A DNA stretch of 64,000 nt. Origin: Priestia megaterium NBRC 15308 = ATCC 14581 (GTDB lineage: Bacteria > Bacillota > Bacilli > Bacillales > Bacillaceae_H). The notes beneath the pieces were generated by a model, which did no database searches, was not told where the DNA came from, and was given only the letters and a program-made list of their open reading frames with translations. Where the stretch lies: positions 4,086,501 to 4,150,500 of the forward strand of contig NZ_CP009920.1 of NCBI RefSeq assembly GCF_000832985.1, given 5' to 3'. Shown here one piece after another: positions 52,208 through 60,690 of the stretch; positions within the stretch are counted from its first letter, which is position 1; each line of letters starts with the position of its first letter. The position numbers and the translations under genes were made by a program.

Positions 52208-52272
52208 AATGTCCTGCTTTTGTCACATCTAGTATATAGATTTTTAGAGAAAAATCGCATATACTTTATAAG

Positions 52273-52300
52273 AAAAAGGATGTCTATAGACATCCTTTTT
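52273..52300 (+). terminator. Intrinsic terminator of brxA
   Basis: AAAAAGGATGTC pairs with GACATCCTTTTT around TATA. Confidence 0.87.
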
Positions 52301-52335
52301 CTTTATGTAAATAGCCAAAGAGTGTAGGGGGAGTT

Positions 52336-53121
52336 ATGAAAGTGATTGTTACGACTGCTGGTCGAACAAATGAACAGATGATTGTAAAAGCCAAACAAGT
52401 AGCCACTGATTTAAGTATACCTTTTGTAACAAGAGAGAAGAAATCCGTTGCAGATCTTCAGAATCTTCAAGCTGCAGACGTGCTGGTTGTCGGTAAGAAT
52501 AGAGTAGAATTGCATGTCCAAAATGAAGAGGAGCCTATTTTTTTTCATCCAAATTCCGCTATGTTTAGAGTGAAGAGATGGCTGCGAGGAGAACGTGATC
52601 CGTTTATTGAAGCTGCTAGTTTGGAAAAAGGAATGAGCGTGCTTGACTGTACACTTGGTCTTGCATCGGATAGTATGATGGCGAGCGCAGCGGTAGGGAA
52701 AAGCGGAAAAGTTGTCGGACTAGAAGGCAACCGCTATGTAGCTTATTTAGTCAAACAAGGACTCTTAAATTGGGAAAGTGACGTACAAGAGTTGAATGAT
52801 GCAATGAAGCGTATAAACGTGGTTCATCAAAATTTTGAATCGTTTTTGGCGTGTTGTGAAGATAATTCTTTTGATGTTGTCTACTTTGATCCTATGTTTC
52901 AAGAGCAAATTGAGGAATCGAATGGAATTAACGGTATTAAAGCAATAGCACTGTATACCACGCTGACGCCCATGGCTATACAAGAAGCAAAAAGAGTAGC
53001 CAAACAAAAGGTCGTGCTAAAAGATCATTGGAAAAGCAGTCGTTTTGAAGAGCATGGATTTACCGTGCAAAAACGAAAAACATCAAAATTTCATTACGGG
53101 ACAATTGATATACAAAAATAA
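52336..53121 (+). CDS. ypiP: SAM-dependent methyltransferase-like protein YpiP
   Basis: 261 residues. An N-terminal domain of about 75 residues (VIVTTAGRTNEQMIVKAKQV) precedes a methyltransferase fold with motif I MSVLDCTLGLASDSMMA and motif IV DVVYFDPMF. The DPMF motif is typical of rRNA-guanine (RsmJ-like) enzymes, so an RNA target is plausible. It matches B. subtilis YpiP in position between yphP and ypjP. A GGGGGAG ribosome site precedes the ATG. Confidence 0.87.
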   Translation: MKVIVTTAGRTNEQMIVKAKQVATDLSIPFVTREKKSVADLQNLQAADVLVVGKNRVELHVQNEEEPIFFHPNSAMFRVKRWLRGERDPFIEAASLEKGMSVLDCTLGLASDSMMASAAVGKSGKVVGLEGNRYVAYLVKQGLLNWESDVQELNDAMKRINVVHQNFESFLACCEDNSFDVVYFDPMFQEQIEESNGINGIKAIALYTTLTPMAIQEAKRVAKQKVVLKDHWKSSRFEEHGFTVQKRKTSKFHYGTIDIQK

Positions 53122-53156
53122 ACAAAAAAGTAAAAAGAATCACGCTCATTGAAAAG

Positions 53157-53202
53157 ACTTCCAAAACCTTTTAGGAATTAAAAAGTTTTGGAAGTTTTTT
53201 TT
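53157..53202 (+). terminator. Intrinsic terminator of ypiP
   Basis: ACTTCCAAAAC pairs with GTTTTGGAAGT and is followed by seven T. The remaining 300 bases before ypjP hold its promoter (TTACAATACC near 53420) and a weak GGTT/AACC hairpin (53301-53323), but no gene that I can support. Confidence 0.85.
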
Positions 53203-53501
53203 GTGAATTTCATCTAAAGTTCATAAAAGTATGATATATTTTTGAACATAAAAATACTTTTGTGTTTAAGCATCCAGCAAAAAAGGAATATCTTGTATAG
53301 GTTTCCGCTCGGTGTGACAACCTCAAACAGAAGAAGGAAGGTGCTAACTAAAAAGTCGTCGAATGCCCGTAGACAGCATAAATGAATAAGCAAATATAGG
53401 TAAAAAATTAATAAGTATGTTACAATACCTAGTGAGTTATGACAATGAATTTTACGATATGAAAAGACCATATGGGAAAAGATGAGAAAGGAAAGATACG
53501 A

Positions 53502-54104
53502 ATGCCTAGATGGATAAAAAGAATGCTAGTTGTATTTATTACAGTATTTACATTTGGGCTTGTCACTCCACCAGAATATTTATACGTTGATGATGCAAAA
53601 GCGGACAAGCAACATAAAGCAGGGTATGTAAGAGAAACAACTCCTGTCACAGCTGTTATAGAAGATATTCATTTGCCATATGAAGAACCAAAATATGAAG
53701 ACGTTTCATCATTTGTTACGTATGCAATGGAATCAGCTGAAAAACAGTCAGTGGAAAAATTCGGAACAAAAATTGGACCTGTCATTGAAGATGAATTTCG
53801 TCAAGCAGTGTTACCTAAAATTGAAGAAGTGCTGACCGACATTGGCACTGAACGTGAACAGTCAATTCAGAATCTCGAGATAAGCGAGCATCCTGCTGCT
53901 GGCTACGGTGAAAAGATTTTCCATGTATATGACCGGGAAACCGGTCAGGACTTAATACGATTTCATGTACGGCGTGAAAATCCTCCAAAAGATGGATACT
54001 GGTTTAATTTTCACTATCATGCGGCTGCAGATAATTTTCAGAAGCATTATGATTTAGGGAAAATTTATTGGAACCGAAACATGCCGCCTAAATGGTTTAG
54101 CTGA
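53502..54104 (+). CDS. ypjP: YpjP-like protein
   Basis: 200 residues. An N-terminal anchor or signal (RMLVVFITVFTFGLVTPPEY) is followed by an extracytoplasmic domain with FGTKIGPVIEDEFRQAVLP and the characteristic end YWFNFHYHAAADNFQKHYDL and YWNRNMPPKWF. This matches YpjP of B. subtilis in length and position. Function unknown. The open frame begins at 53472. GAAAGGAAAG suits ATG 53502. Confidence 0.87.
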   Translation: MPRWIKRMLVVFITVFTFGLVTPPEYLYVDDAKADKQHKAGYVRETTPVTAVIEDIHLPYEEPKYEDVSSFVTYAMESAEKQSVEKFGTKIGPVIEDEFRQAVLPKIEEVLTDIGTEREQSIQNLEISEHPAAGYGEKIFHVYDRETGQDLIRFHVRRENPPKDGYWFNFHYHAAADNFQKHYDLGKIYWNRNMPPKWFS

Positions 54105-54131
54105 TAATAGACACAACATTCTGCGATTTCG

Positions 54132-54163
54132 AAATGTTAGCTTTTTTAAGCTAGCATTTTTTT
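54132..54163 (+). terminator. Intrinsic terminator of ypjP
   Basis: AAATGTTAGCTT pairs with AAGCTAGCATTT, with one G-U pair, followed by Ts. Confidence 0.82.
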
Positions 54164-54292
54164 ACGTCTAAAACCGTTAGGGTCTAAATAAGCTGAAACA
54201 TTAGCACAACGATAAAAAAATCGTTTATAATGAAGTCAGACTTCTTACCATAGAATAGTGAGAAGGAACGAATAGATGCTGGAGGTAACACA

Positions 54293-54607
54293 ATGAAACA
54301 ATTTACGGAAGAAAAACAATTTCGCGAACAAATTAAGAACGAAACACTAAGCGTTGGGATTTTTACGACAACGTGGTGTCCTGATTGCAAACGTTTGGAT
54401 ATGTTCATTGATGAAATCGTTGATGAAAATACAGATAAAGCATGGTTTAAAATTGACAAGGATGAGTTTGAAGAACTTTCTGCTGAAAACAATGTAATGG
54501 GTATTCCTTCTCTTCTTGTATATAAAAACGGTGAAAAAATTGCACACTTGCACAGTGCAAATGCTAAAACGCCTGAAGCGGTCCGTGAATTTTTAGCAAC
54601 TCTTTAA
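54293..54607 (+). CDS. Thioredoxin-like protein
   Basis: A 104-residue thioredoxin fold with the active site WCPDC in TTTWCPDCKRL (about residues 28-32) and the cis-proline in MGIPSLLVYKNGE. The CPDC motif differs from classical thioredoxin (CGPC), which implies a different redox potential or partner. It resembles the small Bacillus thioredoxin-like proteins. GGAGGTAACA precedes the ATG. Confidence 0.88.
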   Translation: MKQFTEEKQFREQIKNETLSVGIFTTTWCPDCKRLDMFIDEIVDENTDKAWFKIDKDEFEELSAENNVMGIPSLLVYKNGEKIAHLHSANAKTPEAVREFLATL

Positions 54608-54613
54608 TTCCTT

Positions 54614-54646
54614 AAGCTGCGAGAGCATTCTTGCAGCTTTTTTTTG
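54614..54646 (+). terminator. Intrinsic terminator of the thioredoxin-like gene
   Basis: AAGCTGC and GCAGCTT form the stem around a 12-base interior, followed by eight T. Confidence 0.83.
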
Positions 54647-54658
54647 TGAGAATGGCTA

Positions 54659-54687
54659 TTTCCATTTTTCCATGAGTGGGGTATACT
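54659..54687 (+). promoter_or_regulatory. Promoter of the cobalamin operon
   Basis: TTTCCA (54659-54664), a 17-base spacer and TATACT (54682-54687), about 25 bases before the riboswitch stem. Confidence 0.55.
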
Positions 54688-54711
54688 AGGACAAGTGAAT
54701 AATCGTAAAGC

Positions 54712-54819
54712 AATAAGGTCTCAATTTAAAGATTGAGTGAAAAGGGAAGTCTGGTGAAAAACCAGCGCGGTCCCGCCACTGTAAGCGCTTTGTGCGTAAG
54801 TCAGGAGACCTGCCTTATT
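54712..54819 (+). ncRNA. Cobalamin (AdoCbl) riboswitch
   Basis: Conserved segments are all present: AAGGGAAGTCTGGTGAAAA, CCAGCGCGGTCCCGCCACTG, TAAGCGC and the B12 box AAGTCAGGAGACCTGCC. The outer stem AATAAGG (54712-54718) pairs with CCTTATT (54813-54819). Adenosylcobalamin binding should reduce expression of the downstream uptake and salvage genes through the terminator at 54919. Confidence 0.95.
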
Positions 54820-54848
54820 GTTAGCTGTGAAACCTTCGAGGAAGGGTG

Positions 54849-54950
54849 AAGCAGGGTAATGAACATACATATCAAGTATAGTGAACGGATTCTTTTCCTG
54901 CTTATCTTGACGTTACCTGCTTTGCTTTCAATTGAAAGTAAAGCTTTTTT
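54849..54950 (+). terminator. Riboswitch expression platform: terminator and competing stem
   Basis: The terminator GCTTTGCTTTCA...AAAGTAAAGC (54919-54944) is followed by TTTTTT. AAGCAGGGTAA (54849-54859) can pair with TTACCTGCTT (54913-54922), which takes away the left arm of the terminator. This is the expected antiterminator for an off-switch. Confidence 0.75.
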
Positions 54951-55089
54951 ATTTTGAAGCTGCCGGCGAGCAGTATACATAGTCAAAGCGGAAAAACGGG
55001 ATAGCGCTGCTTTTTGCATGATCATTTGCTTTTTCTTTAACGTGGAGGTTTCGTATTCACAATGAACAATATATAGGGGGAGTATTTAG

Positions 55090-56049
55090 ATGAAAAAATG
55101 GCTTTCGTATTCCATTATTGCACTGTTAGTCATCGTACTTGCTGCATGCGGTGCAGGCAGCCAAAGCAACAGTGATAAAAAAACGAAGCAAGATACGGCA
55201 CAAACGTCACAAGCTGCATTTCCAGTGAAGGTAAAAGACGCGCGTGATAAAGAAATTACGTTGAAAAAACAGCCTAAGAAAATTGTTTCCTTAATGCCAA
55301 GTAATACGGAAATTGTATATGCCCTTGGCCTTGAAAAAGAATTAGTCGGTGTTACAAGCAACGATGATTATCCTAAAAGCGTAAAGAAAAAAGCGCAGGT
55401 AGGAGATATGAACGTTAATGCGGAAAAAGTTATTGCTTTAAATCCTGATTTAGTGCTAGCACACGCTTCAAGTATGGGCGTTTCGGATGAAGTATTTAAA
55501 CAAATTGAAAGTGCGGGTATTCCGGTATTTGTTGTAAAAGATTCAACAACGTTTGACACGGTTTATGATTCTATTACGCAAATCGGTAAATTAACAGGTA
55601 AAACAAAAGAAGCTAATCAAACAATTAAAGACATGAAAGAAAAAGTAGCTTCAATTGAGAAAAAAGCAAAAACGATTTCAAAAGAAGATCGTAAAAAAGT
55701 ATGGATAGAGGTATCAGGAGCTCCTGAGATTTATACAACAGGAAAAGGTACGTTCATGAACGAAATGCTTACTATGATCGGTGCTGATAACGTAGCGGCT
55801 AGTGAAAAGGGTTGGGTTAAGTTTTCTGAAGAGCAAGTTGTTAAGTTAAACCCTGACGTTATTATCGCAACGTATGATGCAGATAAAAATGAGATTATGA
55901 AGCGTCCCGCTTGGAGCAGCATGACTGCTGTAAAAGAGGGTAACATCGAGAAGGTTGATCAAAACAAAATCAACCGCTTAGGACCTCGTATTGTAGATGG
56001 CTTAGAGGACTTAGCAAAAGCAGTATACCCTGAGGTGTACAATAAATAA
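55090..56049 (+). CDS. btuF: Cobalamin-binding ABC transporter lipoprotein BtuF
   Basis: 319 residues with a lipoprotein signal (LSYSIIALLVIVLAAC, lipobox LAAC). Two lobes of the helical-backbone binding fold follow: KKIVSLMPSNTEIVYALGLE and the second-lobe end GPRIVDGLEDLAKAVYPE. It captures B12/cobinamide outside the membrane. A GGGGGAG ribosome site precedes the ATG. It is the first gene after the riboswitch. No btuC permease or btuD ATPase gene follows, so the membrane partners must lie elsewhere. Confidence 0.92.
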   Translation: MKKWLSYSIIALLVIVLAACGAGSQSNSDKKTKQDTAQTSQAAFPVKVKDARDKEITLKKQPKKIVSLMPSNTEIVYALGLEKELVGVTSNDDYPKSVKKKAQVGDMNVNAEKVIALNPDLVLAHASSMGVSDEVFKQIESAGIPVFVVKDSTTFDTVYDSITQIGKLTGKTKEANQTIKDMKEKVASIEKKAKTISKEDRKKVWIEVSGAPEIYTTGKGTFMNEMLTMIGADNVAASEKGWVKFSEEQVVKLNPDVIIATYDADKNEIMKRPAWSSMTAVKEGNIEKVDQNKINRLGPRIVDGLEDLAKAVYPEVYNK

Positions 56050-56050
56050 G

Positions 56051-56099
56051 AAGAGGGACCATATTCCAGTTCGAATTGAAAAGGGGATTGGTCCCTTTT
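56051..56099 (+). other. Hairpin covering the cbiZ start region
   Basis: AAGAGGGACCA (56051-56061) pairs with TGGTCCCTTTT (56089-56099). It buries the likely ribosome site of cbiZ and the ATT at 56063 and could damp its translation or partly terminate after btuF. Confidence 0.55.
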
Positions 56100-56746
56100 C
56101 ACATCTTAAAATTGAAGAACGGCCTGAGCTTTTAATCATGAAAACCGAGACTTCTTATAAAACATACAGCTCAGGGGTTTTAGGAACAGGCATTACGGAA
56201 ACGGACACCTTTTACAATCGATTTGTTCACAAAGACTATTATTCAGATACTCCTTCTTTGGAGTATGAGCAATATTTGATGAAAGAAAATGTGCGCCATG
56301 AGCAAATCGTAGGGTTAATGACAGCCGTTTGGTTAAAAGAAAGAGCGATTTACTGTTATGAAGGCTACGGAGTAAGAGTAGCTTCCGTGATAACGGCTGG
56401 AGTAGGAAACGCAGTAGATATTACAGCTGACGAAGCTGTCCCGTTCTATTCTTCTCCCGGTACAATTAATATGTTTTTTTTCGTGGAAGGTACGCTTACG
56501 GATGCAGCGTTTTTACAGCTTTTTATTGCGGCCACAGAAGCTAAAACAAAAACGCTGTCACAGCTGGGTGTCATAGATCCGGCTACAAAGACGATTGCTA
56601 CGGGGACATCTACGGACAGCATCTCAGTTGCAGCGTCTCAGCAAGGACCATTATATGAATATGCAGGCTCTATGACCGCTTTAGGGCAAGCGGTAGCCAA
56701 GCTGGTGAAAATAAGCTTAGAGCAGGGACTTAAGGGAAAGAGGTGA
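56063..56746 (+). CDS. cbiZ: Adenosylcobinamide amidohydrolase CbiZ
   Basis: The CbiZ domain is clear: SSGVLGTGI, VGLMTAVWLKERAI and SVITAGVGNAVDIT, then a C-terminal SISVAASQQGP segment. It cuts the aminopropanol side chain from pseudo-cobamides so that they can be rebuilt. The first ATG (56138) falls inside a conserved strand. Upstream codons in frame (ERPELLIMKTETSYKTYSSG) look like genuine CbiZ. There is no ATG, GTG or TTG in frame before it, but ATT 56063 lies 6 bases after AGAGG. The start is therefore uncertain, possibly AUU. It is followed by cbiB after 4 bases. Confidence 0.82.
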   Translation: MPVRIEKGIGPFSHLKIEERPELLIMKTETSYKTYSSGVLGTGITETDTFYNRFVHKDYYSDTPSLEYEQYLMKENVRHEQIVGLMTAVWLKERAIYCYEGYGVRVASVITAGVGNAVDITADEAVPFYSSPGTINMFFFVEGTLTDAAFLQLFIAATEAKTKTLSQLGVIDPATKTIATGTSTDSISVAASQQGPLYEYAGSMTALGQAVAKLVKISLEQGLKGKR

Positions 56747-56750
56747 AGAA

Positions 56751-57737
56751 ATGAGTATTACACAAGCGATAATTGCACACATGACGGCCATGACGATTGC
56801 TTTACTAATTGACCGAATTATAGGCGATCCCGAAAATTGGCCGCATCCCGTTCGCTGGTTTGGCAAATGGATTTATTGGATAGATTCTAGATTAAATAAA
56901 GGTGCAGGAAGACGATTTAAAGGATTGCTTCTTGTGATAAGTATGGCTGTGCTCGCAGGAGTTGTTCCCTTTTTGTTCCTCCATGCTTTGTACGGAGTTC
57001 ATTTTATAGCAGGTGTTTTAGTAGAGGGCGTAATGATTGCGACTACTATATCCACTCGTTCTTTAAGCGAAGCTGCCTATAAGGTACAAAAGCCGCTTCA
57101 GCTAGGAGATATGGAGAAAGCTAGATATGAAGTAAGTATGATTGTGGGACGAGATACAGATCGTTTGTCAGAAGGAGAAATTGCCAGAGCGACGGTAGAG
57201 ACCGTGGCTGAAAATACAAGTGATGGTATTACAGCTCCGCTTTTTTATGCATTTATAGGAGGAGGAGCCCTAGCCTTTTTTTACCGAGCTATTAACACAT
57301 GTGATTCGATGGTTGGGTACAAAAATGACCGCTACTTTCTGTTCGGCTACTTTAGTGCAAAAACCGATGACGTATTAAACTATATTCCAAGTCGGTTAAC
57401 TGCAGTGGTGATGACGGCTGTTAATGTAGCAAAAAGCCAGTATTCTCTTGGGCATGTAACGAGTTTGATTAAGCGTGATGCTAAGAAGCATCCCAGCCCA
57501 AATAGCGGATACGGGGAAAGCGCAGTGGCTGCTCTGTTAGGTATTCAACTCGGCGGGCTTAATACATATAAAGGCATAGAATCTAATCGTGCAAAAATGG
57601 GTGAACCACTCATTCCTCTGCAAGCCGGTCATATTGAACAAGCTGTTTTCATTATGAAAAGGACGGTCTATGCTACGTGGTTATTATATCTTTTGTTAGG
57701 AGGAGTTATTAGTGCTATTACCTACACATGGAGCTAA
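56751..57737 (+). CDS. cbiB: Adenosylcobinamide-phosphate synthase CbiB
   Basis: 328 residues with several membrane helices. LLIDRIIGDPENWPHPVRWF (near the start), TVETVAENTSDGITAPLFYA and NTCDSMVGYKNDRY are signatures of CbiB/CobD. It attaches aminopropanol phosphate to adenosylcobyric acid. It overlaps the following aminotransferase-like gene, whose product makes the aminopropanol phosphate. Confidence 0.93.
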   Translation: MSITQAIIAHMTAMTIALLIDRIIGDPENWPHPVRWFGKWIYWIDSRLNKGAGRRFKGLLLVISMAVLAGVVPFLFLHALYGVHFIAGVLVEGVMIATTISTRSLSEAAYKVQKPLQLGDMEKARYEVSMIVGRDTDRLSEGEIARATVETVAENTSDGITAPLFYAFIGGGALAFFYRAINTCDSMVGYKNDRYFLFGYFSAKTDDVLNYIPSRLTAVVMTAVNVAKSQYSLGHVTSLIKRDAKKHPSPNSGYGESAVAALLGIQLGGLNTYKGIESNRAKMGEPLIPLQAGHIEQAVFIMKRTVYATWLLYLLLGGVISAITYTWS

Positions 57738-58791
57738 TCCTAATGTCTTTTTAAAAGCAATAGGGGCTGAGAATTTGTCGCATATAAAAGACTTTAGCGT
57801 GAATACAAATCCTTTAGGGGCTCCCCTTGTGCTTCACGAAAAGTGGAACGAATTCAAGGGTGCAGCGTTTAGTTATCCTGACCCTCAAGTAACGGAGCTG
57901 AAAAATAAACTTGCAGCTCATCATCATGTTTCAGCTGCTCAAGTGCTGCCTACAAATGGCGCCGCTGAAGCGTTTTTCCTTATTGCTTCGTTATTTTCAG
58001 GAGAGAAAGCAGGGATTGTACAGCCGACTTTCGTTGAATATGAACAGGCAAGTAAAGCTTATGGATGTGAAGTGACATACGTTCCTTTAGCTGAAGAAAA
58101 TGGCTGGAGCTGGGATATAGAGTTGATTATGAGTATTCTTCCGGACATAAAAGTACTGTGGATTTGTCATCCAAATAATCCAACGGGCGTTATGTATAGT
58201 CATGAGGAATGGATGAAAGTAGTAAAAGCTGCTGCTCATCATGGTACATACTTAATGATTGATGAGGCATTTATTGATTTTGTCGAACATCAGCCTTCAT
58301 TTGATTCTCTTATTCTGGATTATGAGCATATCATTGTTGTGCGTTCCATGACAAAGATGTTTAATATTGCCGGGGTTCGTCTTGGCTATATTTTGGCAAA
58401 TGAAAAAATCATTAGCAAGATGGCTAAAAAGCAGCCTCCTTGGAGTGTAAATGGATTGTCGCAGCAAATAGGCATGATATGTGTGGATGAAAAAGATTTT
58501 GTAAAAGAAACCGTACATTATATTAAACAAGAACGGGAACGGACCTTGAGTGAACTAAAGGAATGGGGGCTTTTGGTTTCTCCTTCTCAAACAAACTATT
58601 ATCTTTGCAGCGTTCCGTCTTCTATTAAAACGCGCGAATGGCTTGTCTATTTAGCAAGCCATGGCGTGGTAGCTCGTCATACTGAAAACTTTCCATTTTT
58701 AAATGGACGCTATATCCGTTTGGCTGTGAAAACGAAAGAAGAAAATGACTATTTACTTAACGTAATCAAACAAGGACTTGATGAAATATGA
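57712..58791 (+). CDS. cobD: Threonine-phosphate decarboxylase CobD (PLP-dependent)
   Basis: 359 residues, a fold-type I PLP enzyme. NTNPLGAP at the N-terminus, HPNNPTGVMYS, DEAFIDF (Asp on the PLP nitrogen) and the PLP lysine in RSMTKMFNIAGVRLGY (about residue 219) fit L-threonine-O-3-phosphate decarboxylase, a relative of histidinol-phosphate aminotransferase. It gives (R)-1-amino-2-propanol phosphate for CbiB. The GTG start lies inside cbiB, preceded by AGGAGG. Confidence 0.9.
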   Translation: MLLPTHGANPNVFLKAIGAENLSHIKDFSVNTNPLGAPLVLHEKWNEFKGAAFSYPDPQVTELKNKLAAHHHVSAAQVLPTNGAAEAFFLIASLFSGEKAGIVQPTFVEYEQASKAYGCEVTYVPLAEENGWSWDIELIMSILPDIKVLWICHPNNPTGVMYSHEEWMKVVKAAAHHGTYLMIDEAFIDFVEHQPSFDSLILDYEHIIVVRSMTKMFNIAGVRLGYILANEKIISKMAKKQPPWSVNGLSQQIGMICVDEKDFVKETVHYIKQERERTLSELKEWGLLVSPSQTNYYLCSVPSSIKTREWLVYLASHGVVARHTENFPFLNGRYIRLAVKTKEENDYLLNVIKQGLDEI

Positions 58792-59348
58792 TCATCTTTA
58801 TTAGCGGAGGCGTTCGAAGCGGAAAATCAAGTGCAGCGGAGAACATGGTTCAAACTTTTTGTACAAAGCGCACTGTTTATATTGCCACAAGCAGGCAAAC
58901 AGATAAGGAAATGCAAAAACGCATCCAGCTTCATCAAAAAGAACGCCAAGCAGCGAACACGCCTTGGGTAACGATCGAGCAGTCTGTAGATTTACAACAA
59001 ATTCTGCCAAATCTTCAAAGTGATGATGCTATACTTTTGGATTGTGTCACGAACTGGCTTGCCAATGAGCTTTTTTTAACAGAAAAAAGGTGGCAAACAA
59101 AAGAAGGGAAACAAGCGGTTTTTCGTCATATGACAGAAACGCTCGATAAGCTGTTTGCGCAGTCTCAGACGGTTGTGCTAGTATCTAATGAACTGTTTGA
59201 AGCGGGCGTATTAGAAGAGCCCACATATAGCTATATGAAGATATTAGGGAAATTACATCAGTATATTGTAGAAAAAGCAGATGTGGCTATTTGTGTAGAA
59301 GCGGGAATCTATCGTTTTAAAAAAGGAAAGGAATGTGTAGATATATGA
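58788..59348 (+). CDS. cobU: Adenosylcobinamide kinase / guanylyltransferase CobU
   Basis: 186 residues. The P-loop is FISGGVRSGKSSAAE. The region RIQLHQKER has the histidine that carries GMP. LLDCVTNWLANELF is the kinase B motif and VLVSNELFEAGV follows. It phosphorylates adenosylcobinamide and makes the GDP derivative used by CobS. It overlaps the preceding and following genes by 4 bases, a tight operon. Confidence 0.93.
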   Translation: MIIFISGGVRSGKSSAAENMVQTFCTKRTVYIATSRQTDKEMQKRIQLHQKERQAANTPWVTIEQSVDLQQILPNLQSDDAILLDCVTNWLANELFLTEKRWQTKEGKQAVFRHMTETLDKLFAQSQTVVLVSNELFEAGVLEEPTYSYMKILGKLHQYIVEKADVAICVEAGIYRFKKGKECVDI

Positions 59349-60118
59349 AAGAATGGATAGCCATACTACGGATTTCTCTCCAGTTTTTTACGATCTTACC
59401 ACTAGCTAAAACTGTTCAATGGACTGAAAAAAGAACGGCACGCTCACTTTTTGTACTGCCTTGGATTGGTATGTTACTAGGCTTGATGTTTTATAGCTTT
59501 TTACAGCTGCTTCAATCTTCACCTATCACTACGATTGTTGATAGTATTTTAGTTTTGCTTTTACCGCTTGTTTTAACGGGTGGCCTTCATTTAGACGGCT
59601 GGATGGACGTAAGCGATGCGTATTTTTCTCATCAGTCAAAGGGAAAAAAACTGCAGATTTTAAGTGATCCGCACGTTGGGTCTTTTGCTATTCTTTCTCT
59701 TATGGTTCTGCTGCTGCTGCGTTTTAGTGCGATCTATGAATTAGTGTCTCTTTCTTCTTTATCAATTTGGGCATGCTTAATTGTCTTTACCCTTCCAAGA
59801 ATTGGAGCAGCCTTTTCGTTGATGAGAGATAAGCCCGCTAAAGATACGGGTCTGGCTGCTTATTTTCAACAAGGAGTCACCAAACGGTCTATTTACGGAT
59901 TTATCATCATGAGCCTATTCTTAGTTGCTATTTTCGTTATTTTTATGGACAATAAATTCATTATTCTTTTCTTTGCCGGTTTTTTATGGCTCTGGATACG
60001 ATTTTATCGTTCGCAGTTTGGTGGCGTAACAGGAGATGTTATAGGGGCAACCATTGAAGGAGGAGAAACATTTTTATGGATAATTCTTTGGTTATCACAT
60101 GTATTCGTCACGGCATGA
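59345..60118 (+). CDS. cobS: Adenosylcobinamide-GDP ribazoletransferase CobS
   Basis: 257 residues with six to seven membrane helices. LTGGLHLDGWMDVSDAYFSH carries the metal-binding acidic motif (HLDGxxD), and GGVTGDVIGATIE lies near the end. It joins the lower-ligand riboside to the cobinamide ring in the last step. ATG 59333 is also in frame. The start MKEWIAILR at 59345 fits the family and overlaps cobU by 4 bases. Confidence 0.92.
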   Translation: MKEWIAILRISLQFFTILPLAKTVQWTEKRTARSLFVLPWIGMLLGLMFYSFLQLLQSSPITTIVDSILVLLLPLVLTGGLHLDGWMDVSDAYFSHQSKGKKLQILSDPHVGSFAILSLMVLLLLRFSAIYELVSLSSLSIWACLIVFTLPRIGAAFSLMRDKPAKDTGLAAYFQQGVTKRSIYGFIIMSLFLVAIFVIFMDNKFIILFFAGFLWLWIRFYRSQFGGVTGDVIGATIEGGETFLWIILWLSHVFVTA

Positions 60119-60690
60119 CGCTTGAAAATCAACAGAAAAAATATATAGGGTGGAGTGATCCGCCTTTAAGTATAGAAGGGAAAAATGAATTGAAAGAGCT
60201 TTTTCTAGAACCTCAGCTCGTTATTTCCAGTGACTTAAAAAGGGCGCTAGAAACAAGTGCAGTTGTTTTTCCAAAATCTCAGGTGGTTAAAAATAAAAAT
60301 TGGCGTGAGCTGCATTTTGGAGATTGGGAAGAGAAGACGTATGAAGATTTAAAAAACATACGGGCGTATAGAAATTGGATTGATCACTGGACAGAACATA
60401 CGCCTCCGAATGGTGAAAGCTTCTCAAACTTTTCAAACCGAGTTTGGGCAGCGTGGGAAGAAGCGGTCGATTTGGCGGCCAGTCAGCAATTGCGTCACAT
60501 TGCTATTGTGTCGCATGGCGGCCCACTGCGTTTACTTGCATCCCATTTTAAACAGACAGCGTCGCTTTGGGATGTTTCTTTTTCTTATGGAGAAGGTTTT
60601 TCAGTAGCGTGTACATACAAACAGGCAAAGGAGAGAAGAGCATGCATTTCGTATTCGGCGGTGCATTTACCGGCAAAAGAAAATGGGTGA
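60076..60690 (+). CDS. cobC: Histidine phosphatase CobC (alpha-ribazole phosphatase)
   Basis: 204 residues. CIRHGMT is the RHG motif with the phospho-histidine. ISSDLKRALETS, FGDWEEKTYEDL and IVSHGGPLRLL are the other phosphatase elements. In this operon it probably removes phosphate from alpha-ribazole or adenosylcobalamin phosphate. It begins inside cobS (43-base overlap) after AAGGAGGAG. Confidence 0.88.
   Translation: MDNSLVITCIRHGMTLENQQKKYIGWSDPPLSIEGKNELKELFLEPQLVISSDLKRALETSAVVFPKSQVVKNKNWRELHFGDWEEKTYEDLKNIRAYRNWIDHWTEHTPPNGESFSNFSNRVWAAWEEAVDLAASQQLRHIAIVSHGGPLRLLASHFKQTASLWDVSFSYGEGFSVACTYKQAKERRACISYSAVHLPAKENG

Noticed and set aside
53203-53501. Possible structured RNA between ypiP and ypjP
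   Set aside because: Only short, weak pairings (GGTT/AACC, TGCT/AGCA) are visible. Not enough to call an RNA.
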